NCBI GenBank assembly: GCA_963556255.1
Contig: OY744607.1
Span: 41,466,390 to 41,530,389, forward strand
Direction: 5' to 3'
DNA from: Allolobophora icterica
Lineage: Eukaryota > Annelida > Clitellata > Crassiclitellata > Lumbricidae
Length of the DNA: 64,000 nt
Under the pieces are notes generated by a model. The model was not told where the DNA came from and did not search any database. It worked only from the letters and a program-made list of their open reading frames with translations. Position numbers and translations under genes: made by a program. Below, piece after piece: positions 34,384 through 45,734 of this stretch (positions are counted from its first letter, which is position 1; each line of letters opens with the position of its first letter).

Positions 34384-34394
34384 GGGAAGGGAGG
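34384..34394 (+). promoter_or_regulatory. Polypurine tract candidate
   Basis: gggaagggagg abuts the start of LTR 2, where plus-strand priming is expected. The equivalents are 37671-37681 and 40958-40968. Confidence 0.75.
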
Positions 34395-35116
34395 TGTCGC
34401 GTGAGGAGATCGACGACAACGACGAGATGTCATCATCATCACGATGGAGTCGTCGTTGGCGGTCGAGATGGAATGATGACGGACGAAAGCCAGTCCCCAC
34501 TTGGTCAACAATGAAGGCAGCGAGGCCGAGGTGTAATCGGACACCACACAGCCAAGGTGTAATAGGACACCTCGCGGCTAAGGTGAAACCAGACACCGCC
34601 CGCGCTGCAGGCGCGCGACGACCCGCGGCTCGAAGAGCAATCTGACACTAATTGACGATAGCATGACGTGGGGAGGGGGCTGACCGATGCACGCTGAAGT
34701 TCCTACTTAACAGAGGGAAAAGGAGAATACGGGACTTGTACTACTGACGAGCGCGACGTGTGAACAGCGGTCGAGCGATCATCAGAGAGAGGAACGACCA
34801 GCGGCGGCGGCAGAGTAAAGTCCGTCAGATTCAGAGACTGACGCGAAGAGCGATCTGTAGTTAGGCTGTACGAAGCAACATTGAGATAGTCCGATTTAAT
34901 ATCTAAACGCTTTAATACTACGTGGAAGCTCCCGTAGAGTTATTGTATATATTTGTTTCTTTAATTAAATTCATTTATTAATTAAACAAAGTTCGTCGTG
35001 AATCTTCTATAGAAAAGTTAGGCACGTTAAATAAAAGTGCAAGTAAAAGAACAAGCGAGTCGAGGGTCGACATCAACACACGGCAAACACACGACAGGCG
35101 ACCTTCGATCGCGACA
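34395..35116 (+). repeat. LTR 2 (722 bp)
   Basis: Same as LTR 1 by eye except A at 35087. It is an internal LTR shared by the first and second interiors. Confidence 0.95.
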
Positions 35117-35645
35117 TTGGCGCAGTCGACAGGATTTTCAACTGAAGACGTCACGACGAAGAGCGGAACCGGAAACGGATAAGAGGAATCTCAACAGATC
35201 GGGACCAGCGGCGAATACAACCCTTCGCAACTGGAGAAATCGAGTGCCGGACTCCGAAGACGAAGGACTCGTAGCAACCGACAGCAACAGGCAAGGACGA
35301 GGAACAAGAGCGCCAACGGACGACCGACCATCGCTAGCAACGACGGACGGGAGTGGCAACGGAGGACAGCGGATCAGCCAAGATACCAAAAGACGGAGCT
35401 CGCTCGACGTATTCAGAGGGTAAGTCCTTACTGGTAGTCGTGGTAAATCTGTGAGGTTGCGGTTGAGGTCTGGATGAGGATTGGTGTGCGAATAGCCGAG
35501 GCTTTTGCGTAGCTCCTTTTGCTCAGTTCTGTTCTTGTTGTATTTGTGGTAGAATTTTAGGACGTTGTTTTCTTTGATTTCTGACCAGCGGTGACTCTCC
35601 TCTAACTTACTTATCTTTTTCTATTAGTGAGCGGACTGTTGGAAG

Positions 35646-36134
35646 ATGGATAAGTTGTCGGAATGGAAAAGAATGATGGTGCGGAACCTACCCCATCACA
35701 GGCTAGTCGCATATCTGATAAAGATGGGACTAGGAGAGGAGGAATTGGGTTCCATGAGTATGGACCAGCTCCAAGAGGCTAGTGCTGAAATAATTGTGTC
35801 TGGACGGGAGGCCCCGCCAGAAGTAAGTGAGGAAGTAAGCACAGGTAGCCTAGATAGCATTATTAACGCGACAGTGCAGAGGCAGCTAGTCGAACTCAAA
35901 CGATTAAAATACGAGAGAAAGGAAGTGGAGAGAGCGGAGAAGAGAAAAGAAGAGGAGGAGGAAAGGCAGAGAAGGATCGAAGAAGAGAGAGAGAGGAGAC
36001 TAGAAGAGGAGGAAGAAAGGCAGAGAAGAGAAGCGAGAGAGGAAGCGGAGAAACTGAGGAAAGAAGAAAAAGGGGAAACGGAGAAGCAGAGGAGAGAAGA
36101 GAGAGGAAGCGGAGAAGAGACTCAGGCTGCTTGA
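35646..36134 (+). pseudogene. Gag N-terminal/coiled-coil frame, unit 2
   Basis: Same protein as at 32359-32847, shifted by 3287 bp, with the same premature end. Confidence 0.7.
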
Positions 36135-36375
36135 GGAGAGAGCGGAGAGGAGAGAGGAAGAGAAGGAGGAAAGGCAGAGAAGGATCAGAGAAGAGAGAGA
36201 GAGGAGACGACAAGAGAAAAAATAGAGACTGAGGCTCCTTGGGGAGAAGCAGGCTGAGAAGCTCAGGCTGCTTGGGGAGGAGAGCAGGCTGATTAAGGAG
36301 AAGCTGGCTGAGAGATTAAGGTTTCAGGAGGAGAAACGGTGGAGAGAAGAGAAGGAGGAAACAGAGAGACTCAGA

Positions 36376-37491
36376 ATGCTAGAGGAAAAGCAGGCTGAGA
36401 AGCTCAGGCTTCAGGAGGAGAAGCAGAGGAGAGAAGAGAAAGAGGAAGCAGAGAAATTAAGGCTTCGGGAGGAGAAGCAGAGGAGAGAAGAGAAAGAGGA
36501 AGCGGAGAAGCAGAGGAGAGAAGAGAAAGAGGAAGCAGAGAAATTAAGGCTTCGGGAGGAGAAGCAGAGGAGAGAAGAGAAAGAGGAAGCGGAGAAGCAG
36601 CGAAGAGAAGAGAAAGAGGAAACAGAGAGACTCAGATTGCTAGAGGAGAAGCAGGCTGAGAAGCTCAGGCTTCAGGAGGAGAAGCGGAGGAGAGAAGAAA
36701 AGGAGGAGGCAGAGAAGAGAGAGAAGGAAGTCCGAGAAGAAAGGGACGCAGAGAGGAGACTCAGAGACGAAAGGGACTATAACTTAAGGCATTCGGTCGT
36801 AGGACGAATGAAAACGTATAGTGAAAGCTTGCGAGGACTATTACCTAGATTCCCAAGCGACCATGCGCAAATCCCTGGTTTCTTTGTGCATTGTGAAAGG
36901 TTATTCGACTCTTGCGCTGTCCCGGACGACCTTCGAAGCAGATTTCTCTTGACCTGTCTAGATAATCAGGCCAGCACAGTGACAGTCAGAATTCTCATTG
37001 ACTGGACCCAGAAATCGGTGTCTGTTAAGATACCCTGGCGAGCTGATCACCAAAAGGCGCTAGATAAACTTACGCACGACTTGAATAACGCTGTATGTTC
37101 GCAGACAATTGACTACAGCAGAGAGTTTGGTCTATCGACTGACGGTTCAGACAAAGCAGTCGGAGGCTGCTTATTCCAAATTCAAGACGATGGAACAGAA
37201 CGGCCAATATATTTCGCCAGTTCTAAATTAGATGCTACGCAAGCGCGTTGGTCCACTGTGGAACGCGAAGCGTATGCCGTGGTTTTTGCATTGAAGAAGT
37301 TTAGGGATTGGATTTTTATGTCAAGGACCACCCTCTATTCTGATCACAACCCCTTGACGTTCCTAACTGCTTCTACGCCCACAAGTGCTAAACTTGCGAG
37401 AGGGGCTCTGGCCCTCCAGGACTTCGATATTTCATTTGAATATCGACCTGGGTCGATGAATATTCCCGCTGATCTTGTGTCCAGACTGTGA
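36376..37491 (+). pseudogene. Fused coiled coil-Gag-RNase H frame, unit 2
   Basis: Same protein as at 33089-34204, including the identical deletion junction. Confidence 0.85.
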
Positions 37492-37681
37492 TTGAGGAGA
37501 AGGCGGACTACCATGTAAGGCACCGCGACAACTGTAAATATAATTTCTAACTGTGCTGATATTTTGTATTTTTATGGGAACGACGAGGACATGGTCTGGA
37601 GGAAATCGATGGAGGGAACGACATCATTCTCGGCCGGGAGGCGAACCATGGACTGGCTTTGTCCTCCCCCGGGAAGGGAGG

Positions 37682-38403
37682 TGTCGCGTGAGGAGATCGA
37701 CGACAACGACGAGATGTCATCATCATCACGATGGAGTCGTCGTTGGCGGTCGAGATGGAATGATGACGGACGAAAGCCAGTCCCCACTTGGTCAACAATG
37801 AAGGCAGCGAGGCCGAGGTGTAATCGGACACCACACAGCCAAGGTGTAATAGGACACCTCGCGGCTAAGGTGAAACCAGACACCGCCCGCGCTGCAGGCG
37901 CGCGACGACCCGCGGCTCGAAGAGCAATCTGACACTAATTGACGATAGCATGACGTGGGGAGGGGGCTGACCGATGCACGCTGAAGTTCCTACTTAACAG
38001 AGGGAAAAGGAGAATACGGGACTTGTACTACTGACGAGCGCGACGTGTGAACAGCGGTCGAGCGATCATCAGAGAGAGGAACGACCAGCGGCGGCGGCAG
38101 AGTAAAGTCCGTCAGATTCAGAGACTGACGCGAAGAGCGATCTGTAGTTAGGCTGTACGAAGCAACATTGAGATAGTCCGATTTAATATCTAAACGCTTT
38201 AATACTACGTGGAAGCTCCCGTAGAGTTATTGTATATATTTGTTTCTTTAATTAAATTCATTTATTAATTAAACAAAGTTCGTCGTGAATCTTCTATAGA
38301 AAAGTTAGGCACGTTAAATAAAAGTGCAAGTAAAAGAACAAGCGAGTCGAGGGTCGACATCAACACACGGCAAACACACGACAGGCGACCTTCGATCGCG
38401 ACA
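37682..38403 (+). repeat. LTR 3 (722 bp)
   Basis: Internal LTR; matches LTR 2 by eye (A at 38374). Confidence 0.95.
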
Positions 38404-38932
38404 TTGGCGCAGTCGACAGGATTTTCAACTGAAGACGTCACGACGAAGAGCGGAACCGGAAACGGATAAGAGGAATCTCAACAGATCGGGACCAGCGGCG
38501 AATACAACCCTTCGCAACTGGAGAAATCGAGTGCCGGACTCCGAAGACGAAGGACTCGTAGCAACCGACAGCAACAGGCAAGGACGAGGAACAAGAGCGC
38601 CAACGGACGACCGACCATCGCTAGCAACGACGGACGGGAGTGGCAACGGAGGACAGCGGATCAGCCAAGATACCAAAAGACGGAGCTCGCTCGACGTATT
38701 CAGAGGGTAAGTCCTTACTGGTAGTCGTGGTAAATCTGTGAGGTTGCGGTTGAGGTCTGGATGAGGATTGGTGTGCGAATAGCCGAGGCTTTTGCGTAGC
38801 TCCTTTTGCTCAGTTCTGTTCTTGTTGTATTTGTGGTAGAATTTTAGGACGTTGTTTTCTTTGATTTCTGACCAGCGGTGACTCTCCTCTAACTTACTTA
38901 TCTTTTTCTATTAGTGAGCGGACTGTTGGAAG

Positions 38933-39421
38933 ATGGATAAGTTGTCGGAATGGAAAAGAATGATGGTGCGGAACCTACCCCATCACAGGCTAGTCGCATA
39001 TCTGATAAAGATGGGACTAGGAGAGGAGGAATTGGGTTCCATGAGTATGGACCAGCTCCAAGAGGCTAGTGCTGAAATAATTGTGTCTGGACGGGAGGCC
39101 CCGCCAGAAGTAAGTGAGGAAGTAAGCACAGGTAGCCTAGATAGCATTATTAACGCGACAGTGCAGAGGCAGCTAGTCGAACTCAAACGATTAAAATACG
39201 AGAGAAAGGAAGTGGAGAGAGCGGAGAAGAGAAAAGAAGAGGAGGAGGAAAGGCAGAGAAGGATCGAAGAAGAGAGAGAGAGGAGACTAGAAGAGGAGGA
39301 AGAAAGGCAGAGAAGAGAAGCGAGAGAGGAAGCGGAGAAACTGAGGAAAGAAGAAAAAGGGGAAACGGAGAAGCAGAGGAGAGAAGAGAGAGGAAGCGGA
39401 GAAGAGACTCAGGCTGCTTGA
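38933..39421 (+). pseudogene. Gag N-terminal/coiled-coil frame, unit 3
   Basis: Third identical copy of the 162-codon frame. Confidence 0.7.
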
Positions 39422-39662
39422 GGAGAGAGCGGAGAGGAGAGAGGAAGAGAAGGAGGAAAGGCAGAGAAGGATCAGAGAAGAGAGAGAGAGGAGACGACAA
39501 GAGAAAAAATAGAGACTGAGGCTCCTTGGGGAGAAGCAGGCTGAGAAGCTCAGGCTGCTTGGGGAGGAGAGCAGGCTGATTAAGGAGAAGCTGGCTGAGA
39601 GATTAAGGTTTCAGGAGGAGAAACGGTGGAGAGAAGAGAAGGAGGAAACAGAGAGACTCAGA

Positions 39663-40778
39663 ATGCTAGAGGAAAAGCAGGCTGAGAAGCTCAGGCTTCA
39701 GGAGGAGAAGCAGAGGAGAGAAGAGAAAGAGGAAGCAGAGAAATTAAGGCTTCGGGAGGAGAAGCAGAGGAGAGAAGAGAAAGAGGAAGCGGAGAAGCAG
39801 AGGAGAGAAGAGAAAGAGGAAGCAGAGAAATTAAGGCTTCGGGAGGAGAAGCAGAGGAGAGAAGAGAAAGAGGAAGCGGAGAAGCAGCGAAGAGAAGAGA
39901 AAGAGGAAACAGAGAGACTCAGATTGCTAGAGGAGAAGCAGGCTGAGAAGCTCAGGCTTCAGGAGGAGAAGCGGAGGAGAGAAGAAAAGGAGGAGGCAGA
40001 GAAGAGAGAGAAGGAAGTCCGAGAAGAAAGGGACGCAGAGAGGAGACTCAGAGACGAAAGGGACTATAACTTAAGGCATTCGGTCGTAGGACGAATGAAA
40101 ACGTATAGTGAAAGCTTGCGAGGACTATTACCTAGATTCCCAAGCGACCATGCGCAAATCCCTGGTTTCTTTGTGCATTGTGAAAGGTTATTCGACTCTT
40201 GCGCTGTCCCGGACGACCTTCGAAGCAGATTTCTCTTGACCTGTCTAGATAATCAGGCCAGCACAGTGACAGTCAGAATTCTCATTGACTGGACCCAGAA
40301 ATCGGTGTCTGTTAAGATACCCTGGCGAGCTGATCACCAAAAGGCGCTAGATAAACTTACGCACGACTTGAATAACGCTGTATGTTCGCAGACAATTGAC
40401 TACAGCAGAGAGTTTGGTCTATCGACTGACGGTTCAGACAAAGCAGTCGGAGGCTGCTTATTCCAAATTCAAGACGATGGAACAGAACGGCCAATATATT
40501 TCGCCAGTTCTAAATTAGATGCTACGCAAGCGCGTTGGTCCACTGTGGAACGCGAAGCGTATGCCGTGGTTTTTGCATTGAAGAAGTTTAGGGATTGGAT
40601 TTTTATGTCAAGGACCACCCTCTATTCTGATCACAACCCCTTGACGTTCCTAACTGCTTCTACGCCCACAAGTGCTAAACTTGCGAGAGGGGCTCTGGCC
40701 CTCCAGGACTTCGATATTTCATTTGAATATCGACCTGGGTCGATGAATATTCCCGCTGATCTTGTGTCCAGACTGTGA
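39663..40778 (+). pseudogene. Fused coiled coil-Gag-RNase H frame, unit 3
   Basis: Third copy, the same protein. The non-coding stretch after its stop differs from units 1 and 2 at two bases (A at 40936 and G at 40955). Confidence 0.85.
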
Positions 40779-40968
40779 TTGAGGAGAAGGCGGACTACCA
40801 TGTAAGGCACCGCGACAACTGTAAATATAATTTCTAACTGTGCTGATATTTTGTATTTTTATGGGAACGACGAGGACATGGTCTGGAGGAAATCGATGGA
40901 GGGAACGACATCATTCTCGGCCGGGAGGCGAACCAAGGACTGGCTTTGTCCTCCGCCGGGAAGGGAGG

Positions 40969-41690
40969 TGTCGCGTGAGGAGATCGACGACAACGACGAG
41001 ATGTCATCATCATCACGATGGAGTCGTCGTTGGCGGTCGAGATGGAATGATGACGGACGAAAGCCAGTCCCCACTTGGTCAACAATGAAGGCAGCGAGGC
41101 CGAGGTGTAATCGGACACCACACAGCCAAGGTGTAATAGGACACCTCGCGGCTAAGGTGAAACCAGACACCGCCCGCGCTGCAGGCGCGCGACGACCCGC
41201 GGCTCGAAGAGCAATCTGACACTAATTGACGATAGCATGACGTGGGGAGGGGGCTGACCGATGCACGCTGAAGTTCCTACTTAACAGAGGGAAAAGGAGA
41301 ATACGGGACTTGTACTACTGACGAGCGCGACGTGTGAACAGCGGTCGAGCGATCATCAGAGAGAGGAACGACCAGCGGCGGCGGCAGAGTAAAGTCCGTC
41401 AGATTCAGAGACTGACGCGAAGAGCGATCTGTAGTTAGGCTGTACGAAGCAACATTGAGATAGTCCGATTTAATATCTAAACGCTTTAATACTACGTGGA
41501 AGCTCCCGTAGAGTTATTGTATATATTTGTTTCTTTAATTAAATTCATTTATTAATTAAACAAAGTTCGTCGTGAATCTTCTATAGAAAAGTTAGGCACG
41601 TTAAATAAAAGTGCAAGTAAAAGAACAAGCGAGTCGAGGGTCGACATCAACACACGGCAAACACACGACAGGCGACCTTCGATCGCGACA
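40969..41690 (+). repeat. LTR 4 (722 bp)
   Basis: The outermost right LTR, ending GACA at 41690 and followed directly by the 5-bp duplication gctgt. Confidence 0.95.
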
Positions 41691-42203
41691 GCTGTCCACA
41701 CCAGAGGTGAAAATTTTTGTTCGGATATTGGTTTTAAACCAAAAAAGGACAAGAAAACCACAAAATTTGTTTTTTGTTTAAAAAAATAAATTTCTTATTT
41801 TTGTACAAGTTATCTTAATAACATTGATTTAATTATTTTTAATTTTCGGAAATCGCAACTGAATTAAACTGAGTTGGAGCTCTTGTTAGTTATGTCTTAA
41901 TTGGCCATTTTTCACGATTTTTATGATCCGAAATCCGAAAATCTTAAAAACAACAAAAACTATAAAAACGAAAAACAAGAAAAAAAACAACTTTTCATCT
42001 GGAAAAAACTTGTTTTTTGCCCCTCTGGTCCATACCCCTTGCCCCACGAATATTTTGGACAAGTTTACGCCAGTGTTCAGAGTGGCCCACTAAACGATAG
42101 GCCTACGGTTGGCTTATTTACTGTTTATTTCCATTTACTCATTTACTCAAGAGTCTAGTAGGCTATAGACTCATAAAAATAAATAAAATTATAAATATAA
42201 TTG

Positions 42204-42206
<3 letters not shown>

Positions 42207-42258
<52 letters not shown>
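42207..42258. repeat. (TA)n microsatellite
   Basis: A pure ta run of about 50 bp just upstream of the LINE fragment. Confidence 0.95.
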
Positions 42259-42259
<1 letters not shown>

Positions 42260-42334
42260 GTTTATTGAAAAAACTGGATGGCACACCGCACCCAGGAACA
42301 TTAACACGGGAATCATAGCGAAAAAATAATATGG

Positions 42335-43265
42335 ATAGCTAAAGCTGATGATGTTCAGGCCTTTGTCCATGGGCCTCCATCTGCTCAACTGCTTCTAACT
42401 GGTTTCATTGAAGCTCTCTCAAGATCTTCATTGCTGGATGTCTTCAAACCGCCTTTCTCTAAACTCTTCCAAAACTCAATTCATCTGGTTTGGCACCCCC
42501 CAGCAACTCCAAAAGCTTGATTTCGTGCTCCTGTCTGATAAGTTTCCTCACTTCACTTTCTCGTCCAGTGTTCGTGACTTAGGTGTCACTCTGGATAGCT
42601 CGCTCACTTTTGCTGAGCACATTTCCAACCTCACCCGCTCCTCTTACTTCCACTTAAGGCGTCTCCGGGCTATTCGGCGGTCTGTCTCATCCTCGACCTT
42701 CACCTCAATTGTTCATGCATTCGTGTGCTCTCGGATTGACTACTGTAATTCTCTCCTTATTGGCCTTCCCAAGATCCGTCTTTCTCCTCTCCAATCCGTA
42801 CTCAATGCTGCTGCTAGACTCATTGCCCGCCTCCCTCGGTTCTCTCATATCTCCACCTTATGGTTGAACAACTCCATTGGCTCTCTCTCTGCCCGCATAC
42901 AATTCAAAGTGCTTATTCTTGTGCTTAAGTCTCAACTGGGTCTTGCTCCACAGTACTTATGTGATCTAATTCAACGGCCTCATTCTGCTGCTTCGCTGCG
43001 TCCTCTCCGATCTTCTGATCGTCTTGACCTCTTAGTTCCTCGTGTCAGGACTACTATGGCTCAGTCCAGATCCTTTGCCTGCATAGGTCCCTCACTTTGG
43101 AACCGACTTCCTCCTTCTGTCCGCACCACTATTCTCTCTGGTAGCGTTGCTTCTTCCTTTTCTCACCTTAAATCCTGCTTTTTCTCTCGGGGTCTCGCGC
43201 ACTGAATGGTCTATACCGCGAGAGGCGCTTTATAAATGCCCATATACAATACAATACAATACAAT
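42335..43265 (+). pseudogene. 5'-truncated CR1/L2-like LINE with ACAAT tail
   Basis: The fragment opens at the RT active-site block (ADDVQAFVHGPPSAQLLL, about 42344) and after a 1-nt frameshift near 42410 continues through LHCWMSSNRLSLNSSKTQ, SSVRDLGVTLDSSLTF, SRIDYCNSLLIGLP, LQSVLNAAARLI and PSLWNRLPPSVR to a stop at 43205. That is the full C-terminal half of a CR1/L2-type RT. The 3' end reads gaggcgctttataaatgccc and a run of acaat pentamers (43242-43264). Truncated and frameshifted, so inactive. Confidence 0.9.
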
Positions 43266-43276
43266 AAAGCAGTAAT

Positions 43277-43313
43277 GCAACATCTGGCCATCTGCCAGAT
43301 GGTCAGATGTTGC
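43277..43313. repeat. 18-bp hairpin with one-base spacer
   Basis: gcaacatctggccatctg (43277-43294) pairs with 43296-43313 with one mismatch around a single base. It begins 12 bp after the LINE tail. Confidence 0.88.
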
Positions 43314-43498
43314 AAGCAACAAAGACCCAGATTACAAGACAGAGCAACATGACTATGGTAAATTTAATGCACTCTTTCTTGTTTCAGAATCCTCGATCAT
43401 CATTATATGAGCACATATCTAACTTTGTGCAAGAAAGCTGCATTGACTGTCCATGCTCAGACTAGGGAATATTACTGGACTGGAAGACAGGTGAGAAT

Positions 43499-43945
43499 CT
43501 ATATGAATCTAAACATCCGTTCAAGAAGTTCTGATACAAAAATCAAAGTTGAGTTTGATCTGTTTTTAGAGAAGTCACCGGGGTCAAGAAAAGATTTCTT
43601 AAGTAGAGAATGAACTATGGCAAAGGCAGAACGAAAGGATCCTTTACCAAAAGAGAAGTTAATAATTGAAGTAATCGTTGGATCTAAGACAACAAAACAC
43701 TCTATCAAAAGAGATGTAGGAACAGTGTCATGATAGTGGCTTTGTTTGGCTAGGAAAAGACGAGTGTACGAACGCTTGCAATAATTGTTGTTGGATGAAA
43801 GTATTTTACAACAGAGGGTATCGACTTAGGATAGAGAAATTGATCAGAAGCAGAGGTTCCAGTAAATTTTAATCTGATACCAGAAATTTTATCTGCAATG
43901 AAATTCATAACTTCTTTTTCAAGATCATGGACAGCCAAGTACATT
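43499..43945 (-). pseudogene. CR1/L2-like LINE, N-terminal RT fragment
   Basis: The minus-strand frames contain LEKEVMNFIADKISGIRL, then (frame change) PTITSIINFSFGKGSF, FAIVHSLLKKSFLDPGD and VSELLERMF. This is the entry region of a CR1/L2-type RT (the block usually ending in a lesser-conserved LSK-LERV motif). Stops separate the pieces. Confidence 0.75.
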
Positions 43946-44249
43946 GTAGGGGCTACATTTAACTAATCAGAATGTATTCACTTATTTAAAGCCATCCAGG
44001 TAAGTTTTAGGTGAAGCAGATCTCTCAGGTATTAAATTAGTTTAATATGCAGACTTGGCAGATGAAACAAGCTTTTGTACAAGTTTGCATTGTTGTTTCA
44101 ATCTAACACATTCAAACACAAGAGAAGACAGAGGTGGCACCAACGTGCAGACTGACTTCTGCCATACCCAGCTTCAGAAACAGCAGAGGCATATGCTCAA
44201 CAACTTTCCTAGTCCTAAAATGCATTTGCTTATCAAGAATCTAATTTAA
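43946..44249. other. No gene recognised
   Basis: Unique sequence, probably an intron of the minus-strand coiled-coil gene. Nothing supported. Confidence 0.35.
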
Positions 44250-44311
44250 CACTTTAACGACGAGTATGTACTAAAATGTATTGAAAACTAATCCCTCTCA
44301 TTGTTAAAGGG
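44250..44311. mobile_element. 62-bp TTAA-flanked palindromic element, copy 1
   Basis: It begins cactttaacgacgag after ttaa (44246-44249) and ends attgttaaaggg before ttga. The same inverted termini occur at 54397-54463 and 55379-55440. TTAA flanks suggest a piggyBac-type MITE. Confidence 0.6.
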
Positions 44312-44538
44312 TTGAAGTACACTGAAACTGCAGTCAGCTCATTGGCTGTTGGTGATGGAGATAACCATAAGGATTGGCCAGGACTAGGATATCTTATTGT
44401 TTCTCAAACTAATACAGCATCACTGTTTAAAAATAAACATTAACAGTGTTGAGAATGGTTGTGCATGTGCATCTGTGTATGAACAGCACAAACATGCATA
44501 CAAAAGTCAGATCAAAAATATTACGCTGTCCAATTTAC

Positions 44539-44687
44539 CTTCAGAGTTCGTAGCTTTTCTGTTCTTTCTGCAGATCGAGCTGCATGCTCACTGATTCGGT
44601 CAAGGTCTCTGAGCAGTTGCTCATTCAGCTTCTGACTTCGCTTATCATCTTCACACAGTTTTGAAGTTGTGCGACTCTTATGCATGT
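44539..44687 (-). CDS. Exon of a coiled-coil protein, probable start exon
   Basis: 149 bp between acceptor ctccccagtcag and donor AAG followed by gtaaat. Two bases after the acceptor an ATG opens 49 codons: MHKSRTTSKLCEDDKRSQK, then LNEQLLRDLDRISEHAARSA and ERTEKLRTLK. The heptad-like leucines and charged residues indicate a coiled coil. The upstream exon at 45271-45424 has stops in all frames, so this ATG may be the true start. I do not recognise the family; a centrosomal or cytoskeletal coiled-coil protein is possible. Downstream exons were not found; LINE fragments follow. Confidence 0.65.
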
Positions 44688-45270
44688 CTGACTGGGGAGA
44701 GAACAAAATACAGAGCAATGCAAAATACAGTTAAACCATTTTGTGCATAAAACTCATGCAACGTGTCAGACTGCTTTAAGAAGGTCTGCATTGCAACACA
44801 TAAGAAAAATATTGCATATTGGATAGTCAAATGCACACACATGCATATTTTTATCAATTGTAAACTGTATACGAATGTATCTCTGTATATTAGGGTGGCA
44901 CTTATATTTCATTTTCAAAATTCGTAACTCTCAACCTTTCAGATGGTTTCATTTCAGTAAAAACATTTCATGTAAACTATAAAGCAGATCGATCTGTTTT
45001 TAGAGGTGGCTCACGGGGGCCAACACTCACTAGCATAAACACTCGATCAAAAATAAAGACACATGCAGTTCAACAACATGTTTCCAGATGCTTCAAAGTA
45101 TGATTGAATAATCGCTTAAATGCTACACATGCCAATATCCCCAAGACTATTGATTCCTTTGCATACAAGTTCACTTTAAGCATGTCACAAAATAGTTTCT
45201 ACAATTAATCCAATTGACAGGTTACTCCAACAGATTGCCTCTACCATCAACTGATTCTCCCAACACTCAC
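44688..45270. other. Intron of the coiled-coil gene
   Basis: Lies between the two minus-strand exons. No element or repeat was recognised. Confidence 0.45.
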
Positions 45271-45424
45271 CTTAATTTCTCATGCATCGTGTGGATGCAT
45301 CGTACAAGTGGTGATTGTAACTGGCTGCGGGCTGGTTTCTTCGCACTGAAGTAATTTCTTTAGGCTGGCTTCCTGTAACAGACGGCTGGTTCCCTTCTTT
45401 TTCTGAAAGTCTTTTGTAGGCAAT
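45271..45424 (-). other. Probable 5'-UTR exon of the coiled-coil gene
   Basis: Bounded by acceptor cttctctacag and donor AAG followed by gtgagt, both strong. All three frames contain a stop, and in the frame that joins in phase with the next exon a TAA lies just before the donor. It is therefore better read as non-coding leader than as coding sequence. Confidence 0.5.
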
Positions 45425-45734
45425 CTGTAGAGAAGAGTAGGCCTATTTTAGTTGATTGTAATGAAAGATTGAATGAATGAATGAACGAACGAATGGAAAA
45501 AAATGAATCGCCTCACCACCATACACATCCTCTACCTCAACATTATTTCACGAAATCAGATCTGGCCAACATTATCCCAGTAGGCCTAGGTACAGACGGA
45601 GTCTAATTTAATGGCCGACTAGCAGTAGGCCTACCGTTGCTATGATATGAATTAGATTGTGTTAAATTCATATTACATAGGCTACTTGATTGTTTGAGAT
45701 TAAGCTGCATAATTATCAAAGCATGTATGACCCC
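45425..45734. other. No gene recognised
   Basis: It contains a short gaatgaatgaacgaacgaat repeat (about 45471-45494). Nothing else supported. Confidence 0.4.

Larger units (their letters stand above)
31108..41690 (+). mobile_element. Ty3/gypsy-type element, tandem multimer (4 LTRs, 3 interiors)
   Basis: The outer LTRs start with TGTCG and end with GACA. The whole array is bracketed by a 5-bp duplication gctgt (31103-31107 and 41691-41695), as for one integration event. The order is LTR, interior, LTR, interior, LTR, interior, LTR with an exact period of 3287 bp. A primer-binding-like tggcgcagtcgacagg follows each of the first three LTRs and a purine tract gggaagggagg precedes each of the last three. 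No protease, RT catalytic core or integrase is present, so it depends on proteins from elsewhere. It is a retrotransposon derivative with no envelope-like frame. Confidence 0.94.
30805..42075. mobile_element. hAT-like MITE family C split by an LTR element
   Basis: The left end cataggcgtagactctggg (30805) and the right end caagtttacgccagtg (ending 42075) are the same termini as the small MITE at 25045-25179. A perfect 8-bp duplication ttcagagt lies at 30797-30804 and 42076-42083. Removing the LTR structure and one of its 5-bp duplications leaves a MITE of about 680 bp with no coding capacity. The 8-bp duplication across 11 kb shows the two ends belong to one insertion event. Confidence 0.92.

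Noticed and set aside
34260..34645. Frames across the LTRs (about 95-122 codons, both strands)
   Set aside because: They overlap regulatory LTR sequence, lack any domain, and repeat only because the LTR repeats.
43388..43490. Plus-strand exon-like segment (acceptor cttgtttcag, donor gtgaga; MSTYLTLCKKAALTVHAQTR)
   Set aside because: One frame is open and the splice sites look good, but no domain or neighbouring exon supports it and it borders a LINE fragment.
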